Positions 1 through 11,533 of a stretch of 60,081 nucleotides of DNA are shown here, piece after piece. Origin of the DNA: Methylobacterium sp. NEAU K (lineage in GTDB: Bacteria; Pseudomonadota; Alphaproteobacteria; Rhizobiales; Beijerinckiaceae); contig NZ_JAUYZJ010000033.1 in NCBI RefSeq assembly GCF_030700285.1, forward strand, positions 1 through 60,081. Direction: 5' to 3'. The translations under genes were made by a program, and so were the position numbers. The notes under the pieces were generated by a model that did not search any database, was not told the DNA's origin, and was given only the letters and a program-made list of their open reading frames with translations. The first letter of the stretch is position 1. Every line of letters starts with the position of its first letter.

Positions 1-1
1 C

Positions 2-1189
<1,188 letters not shown>

Positions 1190-1502
1190 AGGCTCGGCCC
1201 CATAGCCCCTCACGACCGGGGCTCGCACGCCGTGGGAAGCGCGCGTGTCCAGGCGCTGCGCACAGCCACCGACACTGTGTGAATTCGCCGGCGTGCCGCG
1301 TCCCGCGTCACACCGGCGGCCGGAGCGGCCATAAACATCGTCCGCCTGCGCGGAACACGACCGGGAGGGAAGGTCGCAGATCGTGCCGCCGCCTGAACCC
1401 CGCTGCACGGTGCGCGTGCCTCGGGTCGGGTCGATGCCGAGAGGTGGACGTCCCTTACTGGATACGGGCGCCGGCGGGCCTCCGGAGGCGATCCGACGCG
1501 CC
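1190..1502. other. Intergenic stretch between ftsK and galM
   Basis: The two flanking genes converge here over about 310 bases. Open frames in this stretch are arginine-rich shadows without a convincing ribosome binding site. I see no RNA gene and no strong terminator hairpin with a T-run. Confidence 0.5.
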
Positions 1503-2543
1503 TCACGCCGCCGAGAATCGGAACGTCGTGGTCGCCTGGAAGATCGTCCCCGGCCGCAGCACCGCGGACGGGAAGTCCGGTCGGTTCGGGGCGTCCGGGA
1601 AGCCCTGCGTCTCGAAGCAGACCCCGTCGCCGGAGCGGTAGATCCGGCCGGACGGACCGATCAGCGCACCGTCCAGGGTGTTGCCGGAGTAGAGTTGCAG
1701 CGCTGGTTGCGTCGTCGACACGTCGAGCCGCCGGCCGCTGCCCGGATCGATGCAGGTCGCGACCGGCCGCAGCGTCCCGGCGGTCCCGCGCAGCACGAAG
1801 CTGTGGTCGTAGCCCTTGGCGATCGCCAGTTGCGGGTCGCCGACCCGGATGCGCGCGCCCAGCGGGTGCGGCGTGCGGAAATCGAACGGGGTGCCGGCGA
1901 CCGGCCGGATCTCCCCAGTGGGGATCTGGGTCGCGTCGGTGGGTGTGTACGCGTCGGCTTCGAGCCGGACAACGTGGTCGAGGACGCTGCCCGCCCCTTC
2001 ACCCGCGAGATTGAAGTAGCTGTGGTTGGTGAGGTTCAGGACCGTCGGCCGGTTGGTGGTGGCCGCGTAGTCGATGCGCAGCAGCCCGTCCGCGGGCAGG
2101 CTGTAGACCACCTGGACGTCGAGGTTGCCGGGAAACCCCTCCTCGCCGTCCGGAGAGCGGCGGCTCAGGGCGAGGCGCGTGGCGTCGGATCGCTCCACCC
2201 GCCACAGGCGCCGGCCGAAGTTCCGGGGACCGCCATGCAGGGTGTTGGGACCCTCGTTCACCGGAAGCCGATAGGTCTGCCCGTCGAGGCTGAAGCGGCC
2301 GCCCGCGATGCGGTTGGCGAAGCGCCCGATCACGGCGCCGAAGCTCGGGCTCACGGTCTCGTAGCCCGCGAGGGTGTCGAGGCCCAGGACGACGTTGGCG
2401 CGGCGGCCGGCGCGGTCGGGCACCTCGATCGCCGTGACCACCGCGCCGAAATCGATGACGTGGACGCGCAAGCCGCCCCGGTCCAGAACGTGCCGCGTGA
2501 CCGCCTGTCCGTCCGCGGTGCGCCCGAAGATGTCGCCCGGCAT
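1503..2543 (-). CDS. galM: Aldose 1-epimerase (mutarotase)
   Basis: This enzyme interconverts alpha and beta anomers of aldoses such as glucose and galactose. The 346-residue product matches the family's usual length. It carries the N-terminal FGAVVTAIEVPDR segment, the substrate-pocket stretches GRFANRIAGGRF and NHSYFNLAG, and a C-terminal PALQLYSGN. The ATG at 2543 was chosen because a strong purine-rich site (GGGGAGGGG) lies just upstream and the family starts there; the frame is open 38 codons further up but that extension looks non-coding. No sugar-transport or galactose gene is adjacent, so the physiological substrate is unknown. Confidence 0.92.
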   Translation of the reverse strand: MPGDIFGRTADGQAVTRHVLDRGGLRVHVIDFGAVVTAIEVPDRAGRRANVVLGLDTLAGYETVSPSFGAVIGRFANRIAGGRFSLDGQTYRLPVNEGPNTLHGGPRNFGRRLWRVERSDATRLALSRRSPDGEEGFPGNLDVQVVYSLPADGLLRIDYAATTNRPTVLNLTNHSYFNLAGEGAGSVLDHVVRLEADAYTPTDATQIPTGEIRPVAGTPFDFRTPHPLGARIRVGDPQLAIAKGYDHSFVLRGTAGTLRPVATCIDPGSGRRLDVSTTQPALQLYSGNTLDGALIGPSGRIYRSGDGVCFETQGFPDAPNRPDFPSAVLRPGTIFQATTTFRFSAA

Positions 2544-2577
2544 GGCCGCCCCTCCCCGCCCGTCGGCAAAGTCCCGG

Positions 2578-2658
2578 TTTGACGAGGTCTTGAACCCTCT
2601 GCGGGTGCAGGACGAAGCCTCGCGAACCTCGGGGTTCCGCGCCCTGAACCTCGTCAAA
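2578..2658. repeat. Long imperfect palindrome upstream of galM
   Basis: The arms TTTGACGAGGT (2578-2588) and ACCTCGTCAAA (2648-2658) are perfect 11-base inverted copies. The space between also contains CTCGCGAACCTCGGGGTTCCGCG-type internal symmetry. It lies between the start of galM and the end of the SNase-like gene, both on the minus strand. It resembles the fold-back intergenic repeats scattered through methylobacterial chromosomes (recollection, unchecked) and could also act as a terminator of the upstream gene. Confidence 0.45.
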
Positions 2659-2726
2659 GGGCCTGGGGCCCCTTGGAAAACCCCGTTCGCGCCCGCGGGC
2701 CGATCAGGATCCTTGCATGCCGCGCC

Positions 2727-3962
2727 CTAGCGCTTCCAGACGCCGAGGCGCTCGCTGCGGGCGTGGTCCTCGGCGGCGACGAGCTCGGGGCTCGCCTCCG
2801 GGGAGGCCCGGCCGCCGCCGTTGAACAGCACGACCTCGGAGAGGTCGCGTCCGTCCACCACGCAGTTCATGCTCTCGCTGCCCGGTGCCGGCTGGCAGGT
2901 CACCGGCCGGCTTCCGATGTAGCGGGCCAATTCCCCAGCCTGGCCGCCCCGCACCCACTCGACACCGAACAGATGCACCACCTTGCCGCCGATCTTGAGG
3001 GTCGCGGTGTCGACCACCTGGACCTGTCCGGTCACGGAATTCGGCGCCGGCGGCGTGTCGGTCTCCGGATCGCCGCCGGTCTCGGGCGGGGGCGTGACCG
3101 TGTCGGGGGCCACGGACGGAGCCGCAGGCGCGGTTGACGGAGGCGCGGTCGCCCGGGACGGCGCGGGCTTGGTGGTCGCAGGCCGCGAGGGCTCGGGCTC
3201 GCGGCCGGCCAGAACGAGCCCCGCCGCGATCACCGCCACCAGGGCGGCGGCGCTGGCGCCCGTAAGCCAGCGCCGGTGCCGCTGGCCGCTCTCGTCCACG
3301 CTCCCGGCGCCGAAGCCCAGCCGGTCGCGCAGGCCGTGCAGGCCGCCGCGCACTGAACCGCCGAGCCGGCCGGGCCCGGCATTCCAGGCCGCCGCGGGAT
3401 CCCGGCCCTGCTCCGACGTTTCCATACCGCCGGAGGGGCGCGCGAACCGGTCGCGCAGGCCCGTCCGCAGGGTGGCGAACCGGCCGGCGGCGGTCTGCGC
3501 CAGCGCCCGTCCCTGTACGGAGGAACGCTCGGCGAGCGAGCGGGCGCGCTCGGACTGGGTCTCGACGAAGCGCGCGGTCGCGGCCTTCATCTCGTAGGCG
3601 CCCGTCAGGAGGGCGGAATCCTTCGCCTCCTCGGGTGGGGCCGCGGGTTCCTGCTCCTGCGGCAGGAACAGCGCCGGGTGGCGCGCCTGCAACTCCGCCA
3701 CGAAATCGGCGAGCGTCATGGGCTCGGACGTACCCGGGCGCGTGCGCGGGACACCGTTCCGGTCGAGCACGCGGCAGCCGGCCTCTCCGGGCACGAGGGC
3801 CGCCTCGGCCAGGAGTTCGAGGGTCCGCACTGCGACCGGGCGCGGCCGGGCGCGGGCGATCTCGGAGCGGATCGCCTCGCGGAGGCCGGCGCGTTCCGGA
3901 TCGTCGAGCGCCGGACGCACCGGTCCCGACTCCTGTTCCGCCGCCACCGTTGAAGACGTCAT
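2727..3962 (-). CDS. Membrane-anchored protein with C-terminal SNase-like domain
   Basis: The 411-residue product has a charged N-terminal half of unknown function, one transmembrane helix near residue 240 (ASAAALVAVIAAGLVLAG), a Pro/Thr/Ala-rich linker, and a C-terminal domain of about 100 residues. That domain has the order of a thermonuclease-like fold: VTGQVQVVDTATLKIGG, HLFGVEWVRGG, RPVTCQPAPG, GRDLSEVVLFNGGGRA and ARSERLGVWK. The arginine and acidic residues that catalyse cleavage in staphylococcal nuclease are not clearly conserved, so it may be structural or binding only. With one N-terminal-side helix the domain is likely periplasmic. A 42-base gap separates it from the secreted protein upstream. 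Confidence 0.75.
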   Translation of the reverse strand: MTSSTVAAEQESGPVRPALDDPERAGLREAIRSEIARARPRPVAVRTLELLAEAALVPGEAGCRVLDRNGVPRTRPGTSEPMTLADFVAELQARHPALFLPQEQEPAAPPEEAKDSALLTGAYEMKAATARFVETQSERARSLAERSSVQGRALAQTAAGRFATLRTGLRDRFARPSGGMETSEQGRDPAAAWNAGPGRLGGSVRGGLHGLRDRLGFGAGSVDESGQRHRRWLTGASAAALVAVIAAGLVLAGREPEPSRPATTKPAPSRATAPPSTAPAAPSVAPDTVTPPPETGGDPETDTPPAPNSVTGQVQVVDTATLKIGGKVVHLFGVEWVRGGQAGELARYIGSRPVTCQPAPGSESMNCVVDGRDLSEVVLFNGGGRASPEASPELVAAEDHARSERLGVWKR

Positions 3963-4004
3963 AAACCCGATCCCGGCATCGCCGCGCGCCGCACCGAGAC
4001 CGCT

Positions 4005-4841
4005 TTACGCCTTGCCGGGCGAGGGAGCCAGGGTGGCGGCCTGGACGTTCCGGCGCAGGACCCGCCCGGTTTCGCCGACGATGACCGGCCGCGCGCCCGA
4101 GAAGCTCACCTCCAGGATCAGCTCGGCCGCCCCGGTGGAAACCGTGCCGCGGTCCGGGCTCGCCGTGCGGAAGTCCACGATCGTGTGGATCGTGCAGGTC
4201 TCGGAATCGCACGCGGTGCGGATCGCCCGCGGCTCGTAGCGCCGCTCGGGCCAGCGCTGGACGAAGCTGCGCTTCTCGGCCAGCAGGCCGGCCTGGGTGA
4301 CCGGGCGTCCGTAGAACCGCACCCGTGTCCCGTAGAAGCGCGGCGTGGCACCGACCATCGTATCCCCCGAACCAGAGACGGTGGCGAGGTAGCTCGCCGC
4401 GAGGGCCCGGGCTGCGGCGGCCCGCTCGGCGGACGGAGTCGCCACTGGCATCGGGCCGACGGCGGCCGGCGTCTCGGCGAGCCGGTGGGGATGGGAGCCG
4501 CGGCGCCGCAGGGTCTCGCGGACGGGCGGACGCTCCAGGGCGGCGGCCCGCTTCGGGCCCGCGGCTCGGGTCGAGGCGGCCTTCGGCAGGGCGTCGTCCG
4601 CGGGTTCGGTTCCGGCCGCCTGCCGGGCCGGCCCCGTCTGCTGCTTGGCGGGATCCGTGATCTGCCCCTGTGCCTGCCCCTGGGCCGCTGCTTTCATGGA
4701 CTCCTTGGCCGGCGCGGCGACCGCGGGGCGGGGCGGCGGATCGACCCAGGAGGTCTGGGCCGAGGCGCCGCCGGCCAGCGCGATCGGCAGCAGCAGGCCG
4801 AGAGCGAGGGCATGGGGTCGGTTAGGAGTTGAGGCGGGCAT
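4005..4841 (-). CDS. Secreted protein of unknown function
   Basis: I do not recognise the family. The product has 278 residues and begins with a signal peptide (ALALGLLLPIALAGGASAQ, cleavage expected after SAQ). A low-complexity Ala/Pro/Lys region to about residue 130 follows, then a compact C-terminal domain (residues about 150-278) with FYGTRVRFYGRPV, a cysteine pair in ACDSETCTIH, and a beta-rich end LEVSFSGARPVIVGETGRVL. The two closely spaced cysteines suggest a periplasmic disulfide. The ATG at 4841 puts the signal peptide at the N-terminus; the frame is open upstream but loses coding character. It may be co-transcribed with the SNase-like gene. Confidence 0.7.
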   Translation of the reverse strand: MPASTPNRPHALALGLLLPIALAGGASAQTSWVDPPPRPAVAAPAKESMKAAAQGQAQGQITDPAKQQTGPARQAAGTEPADDALPKAASTRAAGPKRAAALERPPVRETLRRRGSHPHRLAETPAAVGPMPVATPSAERAAAARALAASYLATVSGSGDTMVGATPRFYGTRVRFYGRPVTQAGLLAEKRSFVQRWPERRYEPRAIRTACDSETCTIHTIVDFRTASPDRGTVSTGAAELILEVSFSGARPVIVGETGRVLRRNVQAATLAPSPGKA

Positions 4842-5124
4842 CGGTGCCTTCCGTCGCGGCCGGGGGCGGACGTCTTGAGAACGCGCCCGCATGCCGAAGG
4901 GGTTCCAAAGGTTCGGGCGTGCGAGCGACTCTGCCGATCTCCACGACCGGCACCAGCCCGGGATTCCGTGGATGACGGGGTTGCGTTCGTTCGTTTTGCT
5001 CCCAAGTCGTGGACAATCTTGGCCTTGACCCGTTTCGGGCTCACGGCTGTCCCAATCCCGCGCCGCTGCGCATCGAGGTTTCCGTGGCCCCATCCGAGAC
5101 CAAGGCGACATCGAACCCGCAGAT

Positions 5125-6089
<965 letters not shown>

Positions 6090-6093
<4 letters not shown>

Positions 6094-6899
6094 CCGACCT
6101 GATCCAGCTCGCCAGCCAGCCGACCGTCTGGGCCGCGCTGGCCACCCTCATCGTGATGGAGGTGGTGCTCGGCGTCGACAACCTGATCTTCATCTCGATC
6201 CTGACCAACAAGCTGCCGACGGATCGGCAGGCGCGGGCGCGGCGTATCGGGATCGGGCTGGCGCTGGTGCTGCGGCTCGGCTTGCTGGGCACCGTCGCCT
6301 TCATCGTGCACCTGACCGAGCCGGTCTTCTCGGTGCTCGGCCAGGACTTCTCCTGGCGCGACCTGATCCTGATCGGTGGCGGCCTGTTCCTGCTGTGGAA
6401 GGCCACCAAGGAGATCCACCACAGCGTCGATCCCGAACCCGAAACCGAGGAGTCCGGTGGCACCCTCGGCTTCGGCGCCGCGATCGGCCAAATCCTGCTC
6501 CTCGACCTGGTGTTCTCCATCGATTCGATCATCACCGCGGTGGGCATGACCGAGCATGTGCCGGTGATGATGGTGGCCGTGGTGGTCGCCGTGATCGTGA
6601 TGCTGGTGGCCGCCGAGCCGCTCTCGGCCTTCATCGCCCGGAACCCCACCGTTGTGATGCTGGCGCTGGGCTTCCTGATCATGATCGGCATGACGCTGAT
6701 CGCGGACGGGTTCGGGGCGCATGTGCCAAAGGGCTACATCTACACCGCCATGGCGTTCTCAGCCGGCGTCGAGGGCCTGAACATGCTGGCCCGAAGGCGC
6801 CGGCGGGGCGCCAAGGGTCGTGGCCAAGGACAGGGTCACGGGCAAGGTCACGGGCACGACCGGGGACAGGCGCCGGCCGGGCAGGCCGGGCGGGCCTGA
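6090..6899 (+). CDS. TerC-family integral membrane protein
   Basis: The product has 269 residues and about seven transmembrane helices. It carries the two acidic intramembrane motifs of the family, GVDNLIFISILTNKLP near the N-terminus and LLLDLVFSIDSIITAV in the middle. TerC proteins are linked to tellurium resistance and, in some bacteria, to manganese export or metal loading of secreted proteins; the substrate here is unknown. The C-terminus is a hydrophilic tail of repeated Gly-Gln-Gly-His units (GQGQGHGQGHGHDRGQ), a plausible metal-binding tail that could also be simple-sequence drift. The GTG start overlaps the lipid kinase stop. Confidence 0.88.
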
Positions 6900-7017
6900 G
6901 CTTCGGCGGCAGCAGGCCCCCGGCTTCCGGGCCGCCCGAAGCCGCGCGGCCAACGGGCGGGCTCCGGAGCTGGCGGCACCTCGACCGAGCCGCAGCTCGT
7001 GCCGCCCGCTCGCACCG

Positions 7018-9600
7018 TCACACCACCAGGTTCACGATCCGTCCGGGCACGACGATCACCTTGCGGGGCGCCTTGCCGTCCAGGACCTTCTGGACGGCCT
7101 CCAGGGCGAGGGTCGCGGCTTCCACGGCCTTCGCATCGGCGTCCCGCGGCACGGTCACGTCCGCGCGCTTCTTGCCGTTGATCTGGACCGGCAGGGTGAC
7201 CTCGTCCTCGACCAGGAGTCCCGCCTCGGCCTCCGGCCAGGGCGCCTGGGCGACGAAGCCGGAACGGCCCAGCACCGTCCAGCATTCTTCGGCGAGGTGC
7301 GGCATCATCGGGGCGATCAGCTGGACCAGGATGCAGGCCGCCTCCGTGGCCGCCGATGGCGAGACCGGGCCGCGCAAGCCCTCCTCGAGGGCGTTGGCCA
7401 GGGTGTAGATGTGGGCGACGCAGCGGTTGAAGCGCAGCCGCTCGATATCGTCCTGCACCGCCGCGAGCGCCCGATGGGCGGCCTTGCGCAGGGCGAGGTC
7501 CGCGGCGCCGTCGCCGCGCGCGTGGGTGGCGGCATTGACCAAGCGCCAGACCTTCTGGACGAAGCGGGCGGCCCCCTGCACCCCCTCCTCGCTCCAGATC
7601 ACGTCGCGCTCGGGTGGCGAGTCGGAGAGCACGAACCAGCGCGCCGTGTCGGCGCCGTAGCTCGCGATGATGTCGTCCGGGTCGACCACGTTCTTCTTGG
7701 ACTTCGACATCTTCTCGATCGGGCCGATCGCGATCGGCGCCTGAGTTTTCACGTGAAACGCGCGGCGCTCGCCCGTCTCCGTGGAGAAGCGGATCTCGGC
7801 CGGCGGCACCCAGGCGCCGGTCGCGTCCTTGTAGGTCTCGTGCACGACCATGCCCTGCGTGAACAGGCCGGCAAAGGGCTCGGAGACGCCGGCCCAGCCG
7901 GTCGCGCGCATCGCCCGCATGAAGAACCGGGCGTAGAGCAGGTGCAGGATCGCGTGCTCGATGCCGCCGATATACTGGTCCACCGCCAGCCAGCGGTCGA
8001 CCACGGCCCGGTCGGTGGGGGCGTCGGTCAGCCAGGGCGCGGTGAAGCGGGCATAGTACCAGGACGAGTCGACGAACGTGTCCATCGTATCGGTCTCGCG
8101 CCGGGCCGGCTGACCGCAGCGCGGGCAAGACACGTCGCGCCAGGAATGGTCGCGCTCCAGCGGGTTGCCGGGCTGGTCGAAGGACACCGCCTCGGGCAGC
8201 TTCACCGGCAGGTCGGGGACCGGCACCGGTACCGGGCCGCAGGACTCGCAGTGGATGATCGGGATCGGGCAGCCCCAATAGCGCTGGCGCGAGACGCCCC
8301 AGTCGCGCAGGCGGAACTGGACCTTGCGCTTGGCCACACCCTCCCCTTCGAGCCGGCGCGCCACCGCCTCGAACGCCTCGCCGGTGGACATGCCGTCGAG
8401 GAACCGCGAATTGATCATCCGCCCGTCATCGACATAGGCGGTGCTGGTGATCTGGAAGGTCTCCGGGTCCTGCCCCTCGGGACAGACCACCGGGGTGTTG
8501 CCGAGCCCGTATTTGTTGGCGAAGTCGAGGTCCCGCTGGTCGTGCGCCGGGCAGCCGAACACCGCGCCGGTGCCGTATTCCATCAGCACGAAGTTCGCGA
8601 CGTAGACCGGCAGTTCCCAGGCCGGGTCGAGCGGGTGGCGCACGGTGAGGCCGGTGTCGAAGCCGAGCTTCTCCGCGGTGTCGATCGCGGCCTGAGCGGT
8701 GCCGGTGCGCCGGCACTCCTCGATGAAGGCCTGGAGGCCAGGTTTGTCGGCGGCCAGCGCGGCGGCCAGGGGATGGTCGGCGGCGATCGCCAGGAACTTC
8801 GCGCCGAACAGGGTGTCGGGCCGCGTGGTGTAGACGGTCACCGACTCGGGCGAGCCGGCGACCGGCCGCGCGAGATCGAAGCGGACCTCCAGGCCCTCCG
8901 AGCGGCCGATCCAGTTCTTCTGCATCAGCCGGACCTTTTCCGGCCAGCGATCCAGGCCGTCGAGGGCGGTGAGCAGATCCTCGGCAAAGTCGGTGATCTT
9001 GAAGAACCATTGGGTCAGCTCGCGCTGCTCGACCAGGGCACCGGAGCGCCAGCCGCGCCCGTCGATCACCTGCTCGTTGGCCAGCACGGTGTGGTCGACC
9101 GGGTCCCAGTTCACCTTGGCGGTGCGGCGCGTGACGAGCCCCTTCTCCAGGAAGTCGAGGAACATGCGCTGCTGGTGCTTGTAGTAGGCGGGGTCGCAGG
9201 TCGCGATCTCCCGGCTCCAGTCGAGCGACAGGCCCATGGCCTTCAACTGGTCGCGCATGGACGCGATGTTGGCGTAGGTCCAGTCCCGCGGGTTGACCTT
9301 GCGCTCCATGGCGGCGTTCTCGGCCGGCAGCCCGAACGCGTCCCAGCCCATCGGGTGGAGCACGTTGAAGCCGCGGGCGCGCTTGTAGCGGGCGACCACG
9401 TCGCCCATCGCGTAGTTGCGGACGTGACCCATGTGGATGCGCCCCGAGGGATACGGGAACATCTCCAGCACGTAGTATTTCGGGCGCGGATCGGAATTGT
9501 CGGTCTCGAACAGCCGCTGGTCCGCCCAGGCGGCCTGCCAGCGCGGCTCGGCATCCTTGGCGTTGTAGCGCTCGACGGCGGAGGGGGCGGTGCTGGTCAT
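7018..9600 (-). CDS. leuS: Leucyl-tRNA synthetase
   Basis: This class I synthetase charges tRNA-Leu. The 860-residue product contains the HIGH-type motif in YPSGRIHMGHVRNY, the CP1 editing domain (including VYTTRPDTLFGAKF and the later GTGAVFGCPAHDQRD), a zinc-type CxxC pair in CESCG and CPRCG, the KMSKS motif in EKMSKSKKNV, and a C-terminal domain ending in VVVPGRIVNLVV. The ATG at 9600 was chosen by family alignment. The gene is transcribed away from the YggS-type gene, so a divergent promoter lies at 9601-9779. One parS-like palindrome is embedded at 7745-7760, where the core is read as Phe-His-Val-Lys. Confidence 0.97.
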   Translation of the reverse strand: MTSTAPSAVERYNAKDAEPRWQAAWADQRLFETDNSDPRPKYYVLEMFPYPSGRIHMGHVRNYAMGDVVARYKRARGFNVLHPMGWDAFGLPAENAAMERKVNPRDWTYANIASMRDQLKAMGLSLDWSREIATCDPAYYKHQQRMFLDFLEKGLVTRRTAKVNWDPVDHTVLANEQVIDGRGWRSGALVEQRELTQWFFKITDFAEDLLTALDGLDRWPEKVRLMQKNWIGRSEGLEVRFDLARPVAGSPESVTVYTTRPDTLFGAKFLAIAADHPLAAALAADKPGLQAFIEECRRTGTAQAAIDTAEKLGFDTGLTVRHPLDPAWELPVYVANFVLMEYGTGAVFGCPAHDQRDLDFANKYGLGNTPVVCPEGQDPETFQITSTAYVDDGRMINSRFLDGMSTGEAFEAVARRLEGEGVAKRKVQFRLRDWGVSRQRYWGCPIPIIHCESCGPVPVPVPDLPVKLPEAVSFDQPGNPLERDHSWRDVSCPRCGQPARRETDTMDTFVDSSWYYARFTAPWLTDAPTDRAVVDRWLAVDQYIGGIEHAILHLLYARFFMRAMRATGWAGVSEPFAGLFTQGMVVHETYKDATGAWVPPAEIRFSTETGERRAFHVKTQAPIAIGPIEKMSKSKKNVVDPDDIIASYGADTARWFVLSDSPPERDVIWSEEGVQGAARFVQKVWRLVNAATHARGDGAADLALRKAAHRALAAVQDDIERLRFNRCVAHIYTLANALEEGLRGPVSPSAATEAACILVQLIAPMMPHLAEECWTVLGRSGFVAQAPWPEAEAGLLVEDEVTLPVQINGKKRADVTVPRDADAKAVEAATLALEAVQKVLDGKAPRKVIVVPGRIVNLVV
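7745..7760. promoter_or_regulatory. parS-like ParB-binding palindrome (weak match)
   Basis: GTTTTCACGTGAAACG agrees with the chromosomal consensus TGTTTCACGTGAAACA at 13 of 16 positions and keeps the whole central TTTCACGTGAAA. It lies inside leuS about 13 kb from parB. The weaker outer bases make it less certain than the sites at 22928 and 31939. Confidence 0.55.
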
Positions 9601-9779
9601 GGATCCGGCTGGGTCAGAGGCTCGGCGGCTGATCGGTGAGAGCCGCGGCACGGTCGCGGCCCAGTAGCATATCTGCGCCGGAGCCGGTCAACGGAGCGCT
9701 CGATCCAGGCTTGCGCGCGGCGCGCGAGCGCATAGGTCCGCATGGAACCGGGACCCGGTTCCGACAGGACAGGCACGCG

Positions 9780-10532
9780 ATGGACGACGCGATCACCGAG
9801 CAAGGCCCCCTCCCCTCCGACGGGATGGGCCACCCGACCGCCAAGCCCCCGGTCGGCGAGGCCGACGTCGCCGCCGGGCTCGCCGAGGTGCGGGCCGCCA
9901 TCGTCCGCGCGGCCGAGGATTCGGACCGCGACCCGGCGGAGATCCACCTCGTGGCGGTCTCCAAGACCGTGCCGGCCGAAGGCATCCTCCCGGCCCTGGA
10001 GGCGGGTCAAAGGGTGTTCGGGGAGAACTACGTCCAGGAATCGGCGGCGAAGTGGCCGGCCCTGCGCGCCCGCTACCCGGATGTCGAGTTGCACCTCGTC
10101 GGGCCGCTGCAATCCAACAAGGCCCGTGAGGCCGTGTCCCTGTTCGACGTGATCCACTCCCTCGATCGCCTGTCGCTGGCGGCGGCGCTCGCCAAGGAGA
10201 TCGCCCGCTCGGGCCGCGCCCCGAAGCTGCTGATCCAGGTCAATACCGGCGCGGAGCCCCAGAAGGGCGGTGTCCTGCCGGACCAGCTCGCCACCCTGCT
10301 GGCCGAGTGCCGCGACACGCACGGGCTCGCGATCCACGGCCTGATGTGCATCCCGCCGGCCGAGGACCCGCCCTCGGCCCATTTCGCCCTGCTCGCCCGG
10401 CTGGCGCGCCAGCACAACCTGCCGATCCTCTCCATGGGCATGAGCGCGGATTTTCCCGCGGCGATCCAGCTCGGCGCCACCCATGTCCGGGTCGGGACCG
10501 CCATATTCGGAGCGCGGACCCGGAAGGCGTGA
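9780..10532 (+). CDS. YggS-family pyridoxal-phosphate homeostasis protein (PLPBP)
   Basis: This is a fold-type III PLP-binding protein without known catalytic activity that buffers free PLP. The 250-residue product has the PLP-lysine motif VAVSKTVPAEGI, the VFGENYVQE loop, HLVGPLQSNKAREA, IQVNTGAEPQKGG, the HGLMCIPP strand, SMGMSADFPAAI and the phosphate loop VRVGTAIFG. The ATG at 9780 was chosen because it begins just after an upstream non-coding stretch and gives an extended but plausible N-terminus. It faces the L,D-transpeptidase gene across two hairpins. Confidence 0.93.
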   Translation: MDDAITEQGPLPSDGMGHPTAKPPVGEADVAAGLAEVRAAIVRAAEDSDRDPAEIHLVAVSKTVPAEGILPALEAGQRVFGENYVQESAAKWPALRARYPDVELHLVGPLQSNKAREAVSLFDVIHSLDRLSLAAALAKEIARSGRAPKLLIQVNTGAEPQKGGVLPDQLATLLAECRDTHGLAIHGLMCIPPAEDPPSAHFALLARLARQHNLPILSMGMSADFPAAIQLGATHVRVGTAIFGARTRKA

Positions 10533-10544
10533 GTCGGTACCGGC

Positions 10545-10606
10545 TTTCCTCCTCTGACGGAGGAAATGCGCCCCCTTCCTCGGATGCCTGGACCGTCCGA
10601 GGAAGG
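10545..10606. terminator. Two adjacent hairpins between convergent genes
   Basis: TTTCCTCC (10545-10552) pairs perfectly with GGAGGAAA (10559-10566) around a six-base loop. CCTTCCTCGGA (10574-10584) pairs with TCCGAGGAAGG (10596-10606) around eleven bases. They sit exactly between two genes that converge, so a bidirectional terminator is likely, although a T-run is lacking on both sides. Confidence 0.6.
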
Positions 10607-10625
10607 CGATGGGGGGATTTCGGGG

Positions 10626-11195
10626 TCACCCAATCCGCAGATAGGTCTGCGGCCCGAGGCGCCGGAGCAGTCGCAGCAGGTCCGCCCGGGCGAGGGCGAC
10701 GCAGCCCTCCGTGGGGCGGTAGCCGTCCCGGGCGACGTGCATGAAGATCGCCGAGCCCCGCCCCTTCCGGATCGGGGCGCGGTTGTAGTCGAGGTCGATC
10801 ACGACGTCGTAGAGCCCGTCGCCCCGCCACATCGATTCCGCGCTGATGCCGGGGGCCGGCAGGCGGATCGGCCGGTTGTAGCGCCGGTCCCGGCGATCGT
10901 CGCACCAGCCGTCGTCGGGCCGGGTCGCCCGCAGGGGCAGCGCCGTGCGCGGGCGGATGCCGAAGCGGTCGGGCCGGTAGACGCCCCCGCGCAGGCGGAA
11001 GCGCCCGCGCGGCGAGCCGCCGTCGCCCTCGCGCTTGTCGCGGACGATGCCGCCGGCCCCGAGAGCGCACGGGATCACGGCGGCCCCGACCAGCAATTGG
11101 CCCCGGCGGCGGTCGCCGACCATCGCCCGGACGCGGATCTCACCCAGGGTCACGTGGCGGGGCCCGGACCGATCGCTCAACCGTCCACGCACCAC
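10626..11195 (-). CDS. L,D-transpeptidase catalytic-domain (YkuD) protein
   Basis: The family forms 3-3 peptidoglycan cross-links or attaches proteins to peptidoglycan. The 189-residue product is essentially one catalytic domain. The motif is read in IFMHVARDGYRPTEGCVALA, with the catalytic cysteine in EGCVAL and the histidine 11 residues before it. VIDLDYN and GSAIFMH form the core strands. A GTG start at 11195 follows a strong purine tract (GGGGAGGGCGG). A typical cleavable signal peptide is not evident; the segment GQLLVGAAVIPCALGAGG near residue 33 could be a hydrophobic core of the domain or a membrane anchor. Confidence 0.82.
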   Translation of the reverse strand: MVRGRLSDRSGPRHVTLGEIRVRAMVGDRRRGQLLVGAAVIPCALGAGGIVRDKREGDGGSPRGRFRLRGGVYRPDRFGIRPRTALPLRATRPDDGWCDDRRDRRYNRPIRLPAPGISAESMWRGDGLYDVVIDLDYNRAPIRKGRGSAIFMHVARDGYRPTEGCVALARADLLRLLRRLGPQTYLRIG

Positions 11196-11533
11196 CGCCC
11201 TCCCCGCTTGCCGGCCGATCTGGCGGGCTTATGCCCGAAATCCGCAGCCGACACCGGTGAAAAGTTGCGCGCAAGGCAATTTCCAGACACAAACGCAGCG
11301 CTATCCTTGCCGCGGAACCCGGGCCGTCGAAGCCGGGATCCGGGAGCGCTCCAGCCCACCGCCTTCGTCGCGGGGACCGAACGCCCTCGGATTCCGGCGT
11401 GGCGCGCCCCGCCTTCCCTGGAGCCGGCCGTGTTTTCACAAAATCGTCGGCTTGCTCCGGATCCTTGTCATCGCATGCTGGTCGCGGAAAGCCGTCCTTC
11501 CCGGCTCCGCAGCGTGCTCTAGGGCCCCGGACG

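Noticed and set aside
6820..9639. A 939-codon open frame on the plus strand across leuS
   Set aside because: It is exactly antisense to a complete leuS with HIGH and KMSKS motifs; the composition (Arg, Gly, His, Asp-rich) is typical of antisense frames in high-GC genomes.
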